Assembly: GCF_016595675.1 (NCBI RefSeq)
Contig: NZ_JAENJH010000006.1
Coordinates: forward strand, 186,001-250,000
Source of the DNA: Prauserella cavernicola
GTDB taxonomy: Bacteria > Actinomycetota > Actinomycetes > Mycobacteriales > Pseudonocardiaceae
DNA length: 64,000 bases
Reading direction: 5' to 3'
The notes beneath the pieces are model-generated. The model was not told the origin of the DNA and did no database searches. It worked only from the letters and a program-made list of their open reading frames with translations. Made by a program: the position numbers and the translations under genes. Positions 50,645 to 58,995 of the stretch are shown one piece after another (the stretch's first letter is position 1; each line of letters opens with the position of its first letter).

Positions 50645-51271
50645 TCAGCCGAGGCCGTGGCGGACGAGGCTCTTGGCGGTGTCGATGACGTCGGTGAGCG
50701 ATCCCTGGCGCGGGTTCCACCACTCCGGGGTCCAGTTCAGCGCCCCCATCACGAGCATCCGCGCCGCCCGGAGATCGAGGTCCGGCCGGATGAGACCCGC
50801 GGCCCTGGCCTGTTCGAGCAGCCGCCGCCACAGTCCGATGTACTCGGACCCCTCGGAACGCAGCCGCTCGCGCACGTCGTCGGGAAGCTGTCCCAAGTTC
50901 CGGGTCACCGCGGTGGCGAAGTCGGAGAGCTGGAGCTCCACCTGCAGGTGAGCCTGCACCGCGGTGTCGATGCGATCCATCGGGGCAGTGCCGGGAGGAA
51001 GGGCGGCCAAGGCACTCTCCACGTGCTCTCGGAGCCGTCGTTGACCGACCGCCATCACCTCGGCGATCAGCTCCTCGCGGGACGAGAAGTAGTAGTACAG
51101 CGCCGGAGCACGGACCTCGGCGAGCTGCGCGATGTCGGCCAGCCGCGTTGCCGAGTACCCCTTCTCGCTGAGGATCCTCGCCGCGGCGTCGAGGATGCGA
51201 TCGCGCGTCGCCGACGGTGTGTCCGAGCCGTTTCTGCGCCTGTCCGCCGCCATGTCGTCGCGCCGCGTCAC
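50645..51271 (-). CDS. TetR-family transcriptional regulator
   Basis: A 208-residue regulator if read from GTG 51271, which overlaps the SDR stop as GTGA (ATG 51253 is an alternative, 202 residues). The HTH is ILDAAARILSEKGYSATRLA, DIAQLAEVRAPALYYYFSSREE, and the C-terminal domain includes RMLVMGALNWTPEWWNP, which fits the TetR_C group of KstR2-like regulators. Being co-transcribed with an SDR and opposite the enoyl-CoA hydratase operon, it probably controls the block from 52197 onward. Confidence 0.87.
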   Translation of the reverse strand: MTRRDDMAADRRRNGSDTPSATRDRILDAAARILSEKGYSATRLADIAQLAEVRAPALYYYFSSREELIAEVMAVGQRRLREHVESALAALPPGTAPMDRIDTAVQAHLQVELQLSDFATAVTRNLGQLPDDVRERLRSEGSEYIGLWRRLLEQARAAGLIRPDLDLRAARMLVMGALNWTPEWWNPRQGSLTDVIDTAKSLVRHGLG

Positions 51272-52065
51272 GGCATCGAGAATCCGCCGCTGACCGAGAA
51301 CACCTGCCCGGTCACCTGCCTGGCGGCCCGTTCGGACGAGACCCAGACGACGGCCGCGGCGACGTCCTCGGCGGTGGTGAGCCTGCGCAGGGGGATCCCC
51401 TTCGTCAGCGACTCGATCTGCTTCTCGGTGAAGACCGAGTCGCGTCCGGTGGCCCACAGACTCTTCGTCCCGATCGCACCGTCGCCCTCCGGCAGCACCA
51501 GTCCAGGGCACACCACGTTGGACCGGATGCCGTGCCTGCCGTGTTCCTTGGCGAGCGTCCTGGCCAGCGCGAGCACGGCGGCCTTGGTGGCGCCGTAGAC
51601 GCCCTGGCGGATCTCGCCGAACGCGGCGTCGCTGGAGATGAACACGATCGAGCCGCGGTTCGCCTCGCGCATCGGGCCGATCGCGGCCTGCGTGCAGTCG
51701 ATGGCGGCGAACATGTTGACCTCGACCAGGCGCTGCCAGCGGGCGCGGTCGGTGTCCTCCGCGAGGAAACCCGGCACGCTCCACCCGGCGTTGTTGACCA
51801 GCGCGTCGATGCCGCCCCAGCGTTCCAGCACGTGACCGACGACGCGCGATCCCGCCCCCTGCAGGGTCAGGTCCTCCTCGATGACCTCGGCCGCGGCGGC
51901 TCCGCGCTCGAGCGCCTCCGCCCGCACCTTCGTGGCCTGGTCGCCGTCGACGTCGCAGATCGCGAGCCGCGCGCCCTCCTCGGCGAAGCCGTGGACGATG
52001 CCGCGGCCGATGTTGGACGCGCCGCCCGTGACGAGTACGCGGGCTCCACGCAGGTCGAGATCCAT
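51268..52065 (-). CDS. Short-chain dehydrogenase/reductase
   Basis: A 265-residue classical SDR: VLVTGGASNIGRGIV (cofactor site), NNAGWS, catalytic Ser in IVFISSDAAFGEI, Y-x-x-x-K in GVYGATKAAVLAL, and the end VFSVSGGFSMP. It could act as a 3-hydroxyacyl-CoA or dihydrodiol dehydrogenase in the dioxygenase pathway encoded next door. The latter would fit the cis-diol made by the Rieske enzyme at 55545. It is divergent from the enoyl-CoA hydratase gene. Confidence 0.86.
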   Translation of the reverse strand: MDLDLRGARVLVTGGASNIGRGIVHGFAEEGARLAICDVDGDQATKVRAEALERGAAAAEVIEEDLTLQGAGSRVVGHVLERWGGIDALVNNAGWSVPGFLAEDTDRARWQRLVEVNMFAAIDCTQAAIGPMREANRGSIVFISSDAAFGEIRQGVYGATKAAVLALARTLAKEHGRHGIRSNVVCPGLVLPEGDGAIGTKSLWATGRDSVFTEKQIESLTKGIPLRRLTTAEDVAAAVVWVSSERAARQVTGQVFSVSGGFSMP

Positions 52066-52114
52066 CCCTGCTCCTTCGCGGGGCCTCGCCCCGGTTGACG
52101 ATGCGATCCCAACT

Positions 52115-52129
52115 AATTTATCTTAAATT
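52115..52129. promoter_or_regulatory. AT-rich inverted repeat between divergent SDR and hydratase genes
   Basis: AATTTA-TCT-TAAATT is a perfect inverted repeat with a 3-base centre. A related element (TTTATCT then TAAATT) occurs at 60197-60216 ahead of another hydratase gene, so both may be sites for the TetR protein encoded at 50645. Confidence 0.45.
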
Positions 52130-52196
52130 CGAAAACGTCACCAGGCTCGGTGCGGCGAGGCGAAGCGATCTCGCACCTCGGAAACAGGTGGACACA

Positions 52197-52970
52197 GTGA
52201 GCAGTCAGGACAAAGTCGTCTCAGCACACGCGGACGGAGTGGTCGGGCACATCGTGCTCGACCGGCCGGAGGCGATGAACGCCATCACGGTGGAACTCGG
52301 CAGGCAGCTGGAGAACTCGCTGCGCGAGCTGGCCGGGGCCGTGACCGTCATCGTCATCCGTGGTGCGGGTGGCAACTTCTCGGTCGGCGGCGATTTCCGT
52401 GAGCTCGAACGACTTCGTGCCGAGGGCCCCGAGGCGCTCCGGCCGTTGTTCGAGAACTTCGGCCGCGCCTGCGGTGTCATCGCCGAGCTACCGGTGCCCG
52501 TGGTCGCGGCGGTCGAGGGCTACGCGATGGCCGGAGGTTTCGAGCTGATGCAGGCGTGCGACATCGCGGTGGTCCGAGCCGACGCGAAGCTGGCCGACAA
52601 CCACGCGAACTTCGGCCAGGTGCCCGGAGGCGGCGGCTCGCAGCGGTTGCCGCGACTGGTCGGCAGGCAGCGGGCTCTCGGTCACATCCTCTCCGGCGAG
52701 CGACTGTCCGGAGCGCAGGCCGCCGAGTGGGGCCTGGCCTACCGCGGCTTCGCGCCCGAGGAGTTCGACGCGGGTGTCGCGGCGTTCGTGCGGCGGCTGG
52801 GGGAGCAGGACCCGGTCGCGCTGGGCCGGATCAAGCGGCTCGTGCACGACGGGCTCCGCGCGCCGCTGGCCGACGGGCTCGCCATGGAGCTGGCGACGGT
52901 GATCGAGCACGTCGGAAGCGCCACGGCCGGAGCCGGAATCGCCTCCTTCGGTACGGGTAAGGGAGCCTGA
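52197..52970 (+). CDS. Enoyl-CoA hydratase/isomerase family protein 1
   Basis: A 257-residue crotonase-fold enzyme, GTG 52197 with AGGTGG upstream. HIVLDRPEAMNAIT opens the fold. The oxyanion-hole regions are GAGGNFSVGGDFREL and AVEGYAMAGGFELMQACD. ADNHANFGQVPGGGGSQRLP holds the region where a catalytic Glu usually sits; here it reads G-Q-V-P-G-G-G, so the acid may differ. It is one base from the next hydratase gene. It hydrates or isomerises a CoA intermediate. Confidence 0.87.
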   Translation: MSSQDKVVSAHADGVVGHIVLDRPEAMNAITVELGRQLENSLRELAGAVTVIVIRGAGGNFSVGGDFRELERLRAEGPEALRPLFENFGRACGVIAELPVPVVAAVEGYAMAGGFELMQACDIAVVRADAKLADNHANFGQVPGGGGSQRLPRLVGRQRALGHILSGERLSGAQAAEWGLAYRGFAPEEFDAGVAAFVRRLGEQDPVALGRIKRLVHDGLRAPLADGLAMELATVIEHVGSATAGAGIASFGTGKGA

Positions 52971-52971
52971 C

Positions 52972-53781
52972 ATGACCGATGAACTGATCGCCTCCGGCCC
53001 GGTGTTGCTGGAGCTGGACTCCGACGGAGTCGCCCGGCTGCGCCTCAACCGGCCGGACGCCGCGAACGGCATGAACATGGACCTGCTCCAGGCTCTGCAC
53101 GCCGCGATCATGCGAGTGCACGGCGAGCCGGGGGTGCGGGCGGTGATCCTCTCCGGTGAGGGGCCGCACTTCTGCGCGGGCGGCGACGTCCGGGACTTCG
53201 CGAGCAAGGGCGAGGGACTGCCCGACTACCTGCGCGAGGCCACCGCGTGGCTGCAGATCGCGGTGTCGTCGCTGGTGCAGTTGAAGCCGCCGGTGATCGC
53301 CGCCGTGCACGGGTTCGCCGCGGGCGGCGGCGGGTTCGGACTGGCGTGCGCCGCCGACTTCGTGGTGGCGGCCGACTCGGCCAAGTTCATGTCCGGCGCC
53401 GTCCGCGTCGGCATGGCGCCGGATGCCGGCACCACCGTGACCCTCAGCAGGCTCGTCGGCCTCCGCAGGGCGATGGACATCCTGCTCACGAACCCGACCC
53501 TGACCGCGGCCGAGGCGCTCGACGCCGGTCTGGCGACCAAGGTCGTGCCCGGTGAGGTGCTGCACGACGAGGCGCTGGCTCTCGCACGCACCCTGACCGC
53601 GCTGCCTCCGCAGGCCCTCGCCGCGACGAAACGACTGCTGTGGCGGGGAACCGGCGCGTCCCTGGAGGCCCAGTTGCCCGAGGAGGCCAGGACGGTCTCG
53701 GAGCTGTCCGGCACCGCGGACGCCCGCGAGGGGCTCGCCGCGGTGATCGAGCGCAGGCCCGCGCACTTCACCGGAACGTAG
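52972..53781 (+). CDS. Enoyl-CoA hydratase/isomerase family protein 2
   Basis: A 269-residue crotonase-fold protein, ATG 52972. Motifs are RLRLNRPDAANGMNMDLL, GPHFCAGGDVRDFA, AVHGFAAGGGGFGLACAAD and VGMAPDAGTTVTLSRLVG, the last giving an Asp where hydratases have Glu, which points to an isomerase. The C-terminal helices are normal. It is followed after 42 bases by the second CoA ligase. Confidence 0.87.
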   Translation: MTDELIASGPVLLELDSDGVARLRLNRPDAANGMNMDLLQALHAAIMRVHGEPGVRAVILSGEGPHFCAGGDVRDFASKGEGLPDYLREATAWLQIAVSSLVQLKPPVIAAVHGFAAGGGGFGLACAADFVVAADSAKFMSGAVRVGMAPDAGTTVTLSRLVGLRRAMDILLTNPTLTAAEALDAGLATKVVPGEVLHDEALALARTLTALPPQALAATKRLLWRGTGASLEAQLPEEARTVSELSGTADAREGLAAVIERRPAHFTGT

Positions 53782-53823
53782 TTCTTCCACGTCATCGACA
53801 TTCGATTCCACAAGGAGGTGGCC

Positions 53824-55548
53824 GTGCCGACCGACATCGAGCGACGGCGCGCCCGTCTGCGAGCGAAGTTCTCCCGATGGGAACCGAGAACACTCGGCGG
53901 GTGGCTCGAGTACTGCGCCGGTGAGTTCGGCGACCGGCCCTTCGTCATCACCGACGAACGCACCATCACCTACGCCGAGACCGCCGTGTGGGCCACCCGC
54001 CTGGCGGACGGACTCGCCGCTGTCGGGGTGCGGCCGGGCGACCGGGTGGGCATCCTCATGGCCAACTACCTGGAGTTCGCGCCGGTGAAGTTCGCTGCCG
54101 CGAAGGCAGGCGCCGTGGCGATCCCGTTGAACTACCTGTACCGGGCCGAAGAGCTCGAGTACGTACTCCGGCAGTCGGAGTGCTCGGTACTGGTCACCAT
54201 GACCGGCTTCGGGGACCTCGACTACCTGGACGTGCTCGACCGGATCGCGCCGGGCTGGGAGGAGGGCGAGGTCGCCGGGCTGCCGGTGCTGCGCCGGGTG
54301 GTGCTGCTGTCCACCGACGGCCGCGAGCGCGCGGGAGTCCTCACCGTGCCCGGGCTGGGCGAACTGGGCGAGGCGAACCCCGGCCGGGCCACGGACGAGG
54401 CGCACCCCGACGACATCGGCGACATGCTCTACACCTCGGGGACCACCGGATCGCCCAAGGGAGTTCTGGTCACGCACGACGCGGTGCAGCGGACGGCCTA
54501 CGCCTCGGCGCTGACCCGCGCGTTCGAGGACGAGCGCAGGATTCTGTTCTCCTTGCCGTGCTACCACATGTTCGGCTACGTCGAGGGCCTGCTCGCCGCG
54601 ATGGTCGTGGGCGGCGCGATCATCCCGCAGACCGCCTTCGACCCGGTGCGCTACTTCGAGGGGATCGAGCGGCACCGGGCGACCGACGTGCTGTGCGTGC
54701 CGACGATGACGGTCGGGCTGCTGGAGCATCCGCGGCGGGAGGACTTCGACCTGACGTCGCTGTCGGCGATCCTCTCCGGCGCCGCTCCCGCACCGGTCTG
54801 GTTGTGGGAGCGGGTCCGCGACGAACTGGGGGTCGACGAGATCGTCACCGGTTACGGGATGACCGAGTGCGGCGGGGCGATGACCCTCACGCTTCCCGAG
54901 GACGAGTTGACCTACACCTCCGTCACCGTGGGCAGGCCCAAGCTCGCGGGCAGCGCGGGCGTCGCCGGCCGGGACGCGCTGACCGAGTACAAGACGATCG
55001 ACCCGACCACCGGCGAGGACCTGCCTGCGCACGTCGAGGGTGAACTCGCGTCGCGCGGGCCGACCGACATGATCGGGTTCTGGAACAAGCCAGAGGAGTC
55101 GGCCGCCGCGAAGCTGGACGGCTGGATTCGCTCGGGCGACCTCGGCCGGGTGCGTGAGGACGGCTACCTGGAGGTGACCGGCCGCAGCAAGGAGCTCTAC
55201 AAGAGTGGCGGCGAGCTGGTGATGCCCAAGGAGATCGAGGACCTGCTGAGCGGCCACCCTGCCATCAGCCAGGTGTACGCGATCGGTGTCCCGGACGAGC
55301 GCTGGGGTGACGCGGGGTGCGTCTGCATCGTCGGCGCGCCCGGCGAGAGCATCACCGCCGCCGAGGTGCTGGCTCTGTGCAAGGACAAGCTCGCCCGCTT
55401 CAAGGTCCCCAAGCACGTGTTGTTCCTCGACCCGTCCGACCTGCCCATGACACCGACCGGAAAGGTCCAGAAGTTCCGGCTCGTCACGTGGGCGCAGCGG
55501 CGGTTGACGGAACCGGCCGACGAACTAGCGAAGAGGGTGGAAGCGTGA
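53824..55548 (+). CDS. Acyl/aryl-CoA ligase (AMP-forming), copy 2
   Basis: A 574-residue ANL-superfamily ligase. GTG 53824 is preferred to GTG 53818 because AAGGAGG then lies at the proper distance. Motifs are MLYTSGTTGSPKGVLVTHDA, SLPCYHMFGYVEGLLAAM, GYGMTECGGAMTL, WIRSGDLGRVREDGYLEVTG, RSKELYKSGGELVMPKEIE and the catalytic Lys in TPTGKVQKFRL. It is closer to the FadD3-like ligases of side-chain or steroid degradation than to the copy at 47666. Its end overlaps the dioxygenase gene (GTGA). Confidence 0.9.
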   Translation: MPTDIERRRARLRAKFSRWEPRTLGGWLEYCAGEFGDRPFVITDERTITYAETAVWATRLADGLAAVGVRPGDRVGILMANYLEFAPVKFAAAKAGAVAIPLNYLYRAEELEYVLRQSECSVLVTMTGFGDLDYLDVLDRIAPGWEEGEVAGLPVLRRVVLLSTDGRERAGVLTVPGLGELGEANPGRATDEAHPDDIGDMLYTSGTTGSPKGVLVTHDAVQRTAYASALTRAFEDERRILFSLPCYHMFGYVEGLLAAMVVGGAIIPQTAFDPVRYFEGIERHRATDVLCVPTMTVGLLEHPRREDFDLTSLSAILSGAAPAPVWLWERVRDELGVDEIVTGYGMTECGGAMTLTLPEDELTYTSVTVGRPKLAGSAGVAGRDALTEYKTIDPTTGEDLPAHVEGELASRGPTDMIGFWNKPEESAAAKLDGWIRSGDLGRVREDGYLEVTGRSKELYKSGGELVMPKEIEDLLSGHPAISQVYAIGVPDERWGDAGCVCIVGAPGESITAAEVLALCKDKLARFKVPKHVLFLDPSDLPMTPTGKVQKFRLVTWAQRRLTEPADELAKRVEA

Positions 55549-56819
55549 CCGCCACAGTGCCCCGAGCAGGCACCGACCGTCCCGACTACACGAGGCTGAT
55601 CCAGCCCGACCGCGTCCACGGGTCCCTGTACACCGATCCGCGGATCTTCACCGAGGAGCTGGAGCGGATCTGGTACCGCACCTGGGTGTACGTGGGCCAC
55701 GAGAGCGAGGTTCCCCAGCCGGGCGACTACGTGCGCAAGAACATCGGGCCGCAGGACCTGGTGCTCACGCGGGACCGCGAGGGCCAGGTGCACCTGCTCG
55801 TCAATCGGTGCGCACACCGGGCGAACCTGGTGTGCGAGGACGAGAGCGGGAACTCGAACTCGTTCCGCTGCCCCTACCACGGCTGGACCTACCGCAACAC
55901 CGGTGAACTGCTCGGCTATCCGTACAACAAGGGCTACGGCGGCAAGGGAAAGCTGGACCTGGCGATGGGCCGGGTGCCGAGGGTCGAGTCGTACCGGGGC
56001 TTCGTCTTCGGCAGCTTCGCGGCCGACGGGCCGAGCCTCGCCGAGCACCTCGGCGAGGCCGCCGGGGAGATCGACCGGCTCTGCAGGCTCGCGCCGGAGG
56101 GCGAGATCGAGCTCAGCGCGGGCTGGCTCAAACACCGGACGCGGGCGAACTGGAAGCTGTTGGCCGAGAACGAAACCGACGGCTACCACCCCCAGTTCGT
56201 GCACGGCTCGATCTTCAGCGTCACGGGCAGCCCGATCGGAGCGCTCTACAGCGACCGGTCCACCGCCGTCACGCGCAACCTCGGCCACGGCCACAGCGAG
56301 AACGACCTGCGCCCGGAGTTCCGCAAGTTCGGTGAACCGATGCGCTGGTTCGGAACCACCGAGGACCGCGTTCCGGAATACGCGGCGGCGATGCGCGCGC
56401 TGCACGGCGACGCCGCGGACGAGATCCTCGTCGAGGGCGCGCCGCACGTGATGATCTTTCCGAACCTGTTCATCGCCGAGATCCAGGTCTTCGTCATCCA
56501 GCCACTGTCGGCGGGGGAGTGTGTGCAGCACTCGACGGCGGTCCAGCTCAAGGGCGCTCCCGAGTTGAACCGGAGGATGGTCTCGCAGTCCGTCGGCTCG
56601 GTCGGGCCCGCGGGGATGCTGCTCGCCGACGACACCGAGATGTACGAGCGCAACCAGCGTGGAGCCGAGCAGCTGCGCCCGGAGTGGCTCGACATCCGTC
56701 GCGGGCTGGAACGGGAACGGGTCGACGAGCGCGGTCTGACGATCGGCACCGCGACCGACGAGACCGGCATGCGCGGCTTCTGGTCGCACTACAAGACGCT
56801 GATGGAGGACCAGACGTGA
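55545..56819 (+). CDS. Rieske aromatic-ring-hydroxylating dioxygenase, large subunit
   Basis: A 424-residue alpha subunit, GTG 55545. The Rieske [2Fe-2S] ligands are NRCAHRANLVC and FRCPYHGWTY (C-x-H...C-x2-H). The mononuclear iron site is NETDGYHPQFVHGS, with two His and the bridging Asp. Together with the beta subunit that follows it inserts both atoms of oxygen into an aromatic ring to give a cis-diol. Electron donors are not adjacent; the probable ferredoxin at 63977 may serve. The substrate may be a free or CoA-bound aromatic. Confidence 0.92.
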   Translation: MTATVPRAGTDRPDYTRLIQPDRVHGSLYTDPRIFTEELERIWYRTWVYVGHESEVPQPGDYVRKNIGPQDLVLTRDREGQVHLLVNRCAHRANLVCEDESGNSNSFRCPYHGWTYRNTGELLGYPYNKGYGGKGKLDLAMGRVPRVESYRGFVFGSFAADGPSLAEHLGEAAGEIDRLCRLAPEGEIELSAGWLKHRTRANWKLLAENETDGYHPQFVHGSIFSVTGSPIGALYSDRSTAVTRNLGHGHSENDLRPEFRKFGEPMRWFGTTEDRVPEYAAAMRALHGDAADEILVEGAPHVMIFPNLFIAEIQVFVIQPLSAGECVQHSTAVQLKGAPELNRRMVSQSVGSVGPAGMLLADDTEMYERNQRGAEQLRPEWLDIRRGLERERVDERGLTIGTATDETGMRGFWSHYKTLMEDQT

Positions 56820-57316
56820 CCGCCGTCGCCGGCGCCGGGCTGGAGCTGCGCCAGATCGAGCAGTTCCTGTACCGCGAGGCGCGCTACGCCGATGAGCACG
56901 ACTACGACGCCTGGGAGGCGTTGTGGACCGACGACGCCCGCTACTGGGTTCCGGCCGGTGACGACGACGCCGATCCTCGAACGCGGGTGTCGGTCGTCTA
57001 CGACAACCGGAACCGGATCTCGACCCGGCTCAAGCAGTTGCGCACCGGCAAGCGCTACTCGCAATCGCCGCCGTCGAACCTGCGCCGCGTGGTCTCCAAC
57101 ATCGAGGTCGTCGGGACCGCGGGCGAGGACGCCGGGGACACCGTGGTGCAGGCCAACTTCGTCCTCGCCGAGTCGCGCACGCGCGGACTGGAGACGTGGG
57201 CTGGGCGCGTCACCTACCACCTGCGCGTGGTGGACGGCGAGATCCGCCTCGCGTTCAAGAAGGTCAGCCTGGTGAACAAGGACCAGCCGCTGCCCACGAT
57301 GGCGTTTTTGATCTGA
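56816..57316 (+). CDS. Aromatic-ring-hydroxylating dioxygenase, small (beta) subunit
   Basis: A 166-residue beta subunit of the SnoaL/NTF2-like fold, GTG 56816 overlapping the alpha gene. Typical features are IEQFLYREARYADEHDYDAW, ALWTDDARYWVPAG, RVSVVYDNRNRISTRLKQL and a final FKKVSLVNKDQPLPTMAFLI. It stabilises the alpha3-beta3 hexamer and carries no metal. Confidence 0.92.
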   Translation: MTAVAGAGLELRQIEQFLYREARYADEHDYDAWEALWTDDARYWVPAGDDDADPRTRVSVVYDNRNRISTRLKQLRTGKRYSQSPPSNLRRVVSNIEVVGTAGEDAGDTVVQANFVLAESRTRGLETWAGRVTYHLRVVDGEIRLAFKKVSLVNKDQPLPTMAFLI

Positions 57317-57325
57317 GGAGATCCC

Positions 57326-57580
57326 ATGGCTGACAACGATTCCCGGAGCGGGGTCGTGACGGGTCCCGGCTCGACGGCGCTGGTGGGCAGCGAGTTCGCG
57401 GAGGTCGCGGCCTCCGTCGACCACGCGGGCAACGGCCCCCGGCTGCGGCTGGAGGACCTGCGCAGCGGGCGGGTGCGGTTCCTCGACGCACTCGAACTGG
57501 AGTCGATCATCTGGTTGCCGGAGGGTCATCTGCGGCAGCTGCTGGATCCGTCGTCCGACCGGTGGCGGGAGGACGGATGA
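57326..57580 (+). CDS. Small protein of unknown function linked to the dioxygenase
   Basis: An 84-residue acidic protein, ATG 57326 with AGGAG 5 bases upstream. It reads VGSEFAEVAASVDHAGNGPR, LRLEDLRSGRVRFLDALELE and SIIWLPEGHLRQLLDPS. There are no Cys residues or membrane segment, so it is not a ferredoxin. It is locked between the dioxygenase beta gene and the DUF35 fusion gene (ATGA overlap), which implies a shared function, perhaps as an assembly or regulatory partner. I do not recognise the family. Confidence 0.75.
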   Translation: MADNDSRSGVVTGPGSTALVGSEFAEVAASVDHAGNGPRLRLEDLRSGRVRFLDALELESIIWLPEGHLRQLLDPSSDRWREDG

Positions 57581-58995
57581 CCGTTGCTGGGAGTGGCCGC
57601 GTGAGCGCGCTCGTCGCCTATGCGACCTACCTGCCGAGGCACCGGCTCCAGCGGGCAGCGATCGGTGCCACGCTCGGCGCGGGCGGGGGACGCGGTGCCC
57701 GCGTCGTCGCCTCGTTCGACGAGGACAGCACGACCATGGGCGTCGAGGCGGCCGGGGCGCTGCTGCGCGCCCACCCGGCGACGCCCGGCGCGCTCTACTT
57801 CGCCACCACCTCGCCCGCCTACGCCGACAAGACCAACGCCTCGGCCGTCCACGCCGCGATCGCGCTGCCGCAGGCCACGTTCGCGGCCGATCTCGCCGGT
57901 TCGTCGCGGTCGGCACTCGCCGCCTGGCGGGTGGCGCAGGCGGAGCGCGGGCTGGTCGTGCTGGCCGATGTGCGGACGGGCCTGCCGGGCTCCCGCGACG
58001 AGCGCGACGGCGGCGACGGCGCGGTCGCGCTGCTCTTCGGTGACCCCGAGGACGCCATCGCCGAGGTCGTCGCGCAGCGCTCGTGGACGGCCGAGCTGCT
58101 GGACCGCTGGCGCGCACCGGGCGAGGCCGCGGGCGGCCAGTGGGAGGAGCGGTTCGGGTTGGAGACCTACCTTCCCCTGCTGCGGCGGGCGGCGGCGGAG
58201 ACCCTGGCCGCGGCGGGCCTGGACGAGGCGGACCATGTCGTGGTCGTCTCGCCGAACCCGGGAGTGCGCACACAGGCCCCACGGGTCTTTCCCGGCGCCT
58301 GCTCGTCCCCGATCGGGCACTCGGGCGCGGCGGATCTCGGGCTCGGCCTCGCGGCCGTGCTCGATCACGCCGAGCCCGGCAAGACGATCCTCGTGCTGTC
58401 CGCGGCCGACGGCTGCGACGCGCTGGTCCTGCGCACCACCGAGCGCCTGGCGCGGAACCGGCAATCGCGCCCGGTGGCCGACCAGTTCGAGGACGGCGTC
58501 GACGTCCCGTACGCCACCTACCTCACCTGGCGTGGCTGGCTCGACCGCGAACCGCCGCGCCGCCCGGAGCCCGACCGTCCCGCGGGACCGCCCAGCGCGC
58601 GGTCGGAGGCCTGGAAGTTCTCCTTCACCGGCAGTGTGTGCCGGTGCTGCGGGTTCACGCACCTCCCGCCGGTGCGGGTCTGCAAGAAGTGCGGGTCGGC
58701 CGACGACATGGACCAGCTCTCGCTCGCGTCGTCGACCGGCGCCGTGGCGACCTACACCGTGGACCGGCTGGCGTACTCGCCCTCGCCGCCACTGATCGAC
58801 GCGGTCGTGGACTTCGACGGCGGCGGTCGCTACACGCTCGAGGTCGCCGACGCCCAGCCCGACGACCTGGCCGTCGGTGTGCCGGTGGGCCTGTCGTTTC
58901 GCAGGCTGTTCACCGCGGGTGGCGTGCACAACTACTTCTGGAAGGCGCGCGTGCTCGCGCCGGAGCGGGCCGTCGCCGAGGGAGGAGACACGTGA
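57577..58995 (+). CDS. HMG-CoA-synthase-like protein fused to a DUF35 OB-fold domain
   Basis: A 472-residue fusion. Residues 1-340 follow the HMG-CoA synthase/thiolase fold (VSALVAYATYLPRHRL, LYFATTSPAYADKTN, SPIGHSGAADLGLGLA). Residues 350-460 are a DUF35 domain: a zinc ribbon VCRCCGFTHLPPVRVCKKCG, then an OB fold. In the usual catalytic-Cys position the sequence is ADLAGSSRSALAAW, with Ser, so condensing activity is doubtful. In archaea DUF35 ties HMG-CoA synthase to thiolase; here the thiolase gene follows with a GTGA overlap, suggesting a channelling complex for chain shortening. Confidence 0.85.
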   Translation: MTVAGSGRVSALVAYATYLPRHRLQRAAIGATLGAGGGRGARVVASFDEDSTTMGVEAAGALLRAHPATPGALYFATTSPAYADKTNASAVHAAIALPQATFAADLAGSSRSALAAWRVAQAERGLVVLADVRTGLPGSRDERDGGDGAVALLFGDPEDAIAEVVAQRSWTAELLDRWRAPGEAAGGQWEERFGLETYLPLLRRAAAETLAAAGLDEADHVVVVSPNPGVRTQAPRVFPGACSSPIGHSGAADLGLGLAAVLDHAEPGKTILVLSAADGCDALVLRTTERLARNRQSRPVADQFEDGVDVPYATYLTWRGWLDREPPRRPEPDRPAGPPSARSEAWKFSFTGSVCRCCGFTHLPPVRVCKKCGSADDMDQLSLASSTGAVATYTVDRLAYSPSPPLIDAVVDFDGGGRYTLEVADAQPDDLAVGVPVGLSFRRLFTAGGVHNYFWKARVLAPERAVAEGGDT

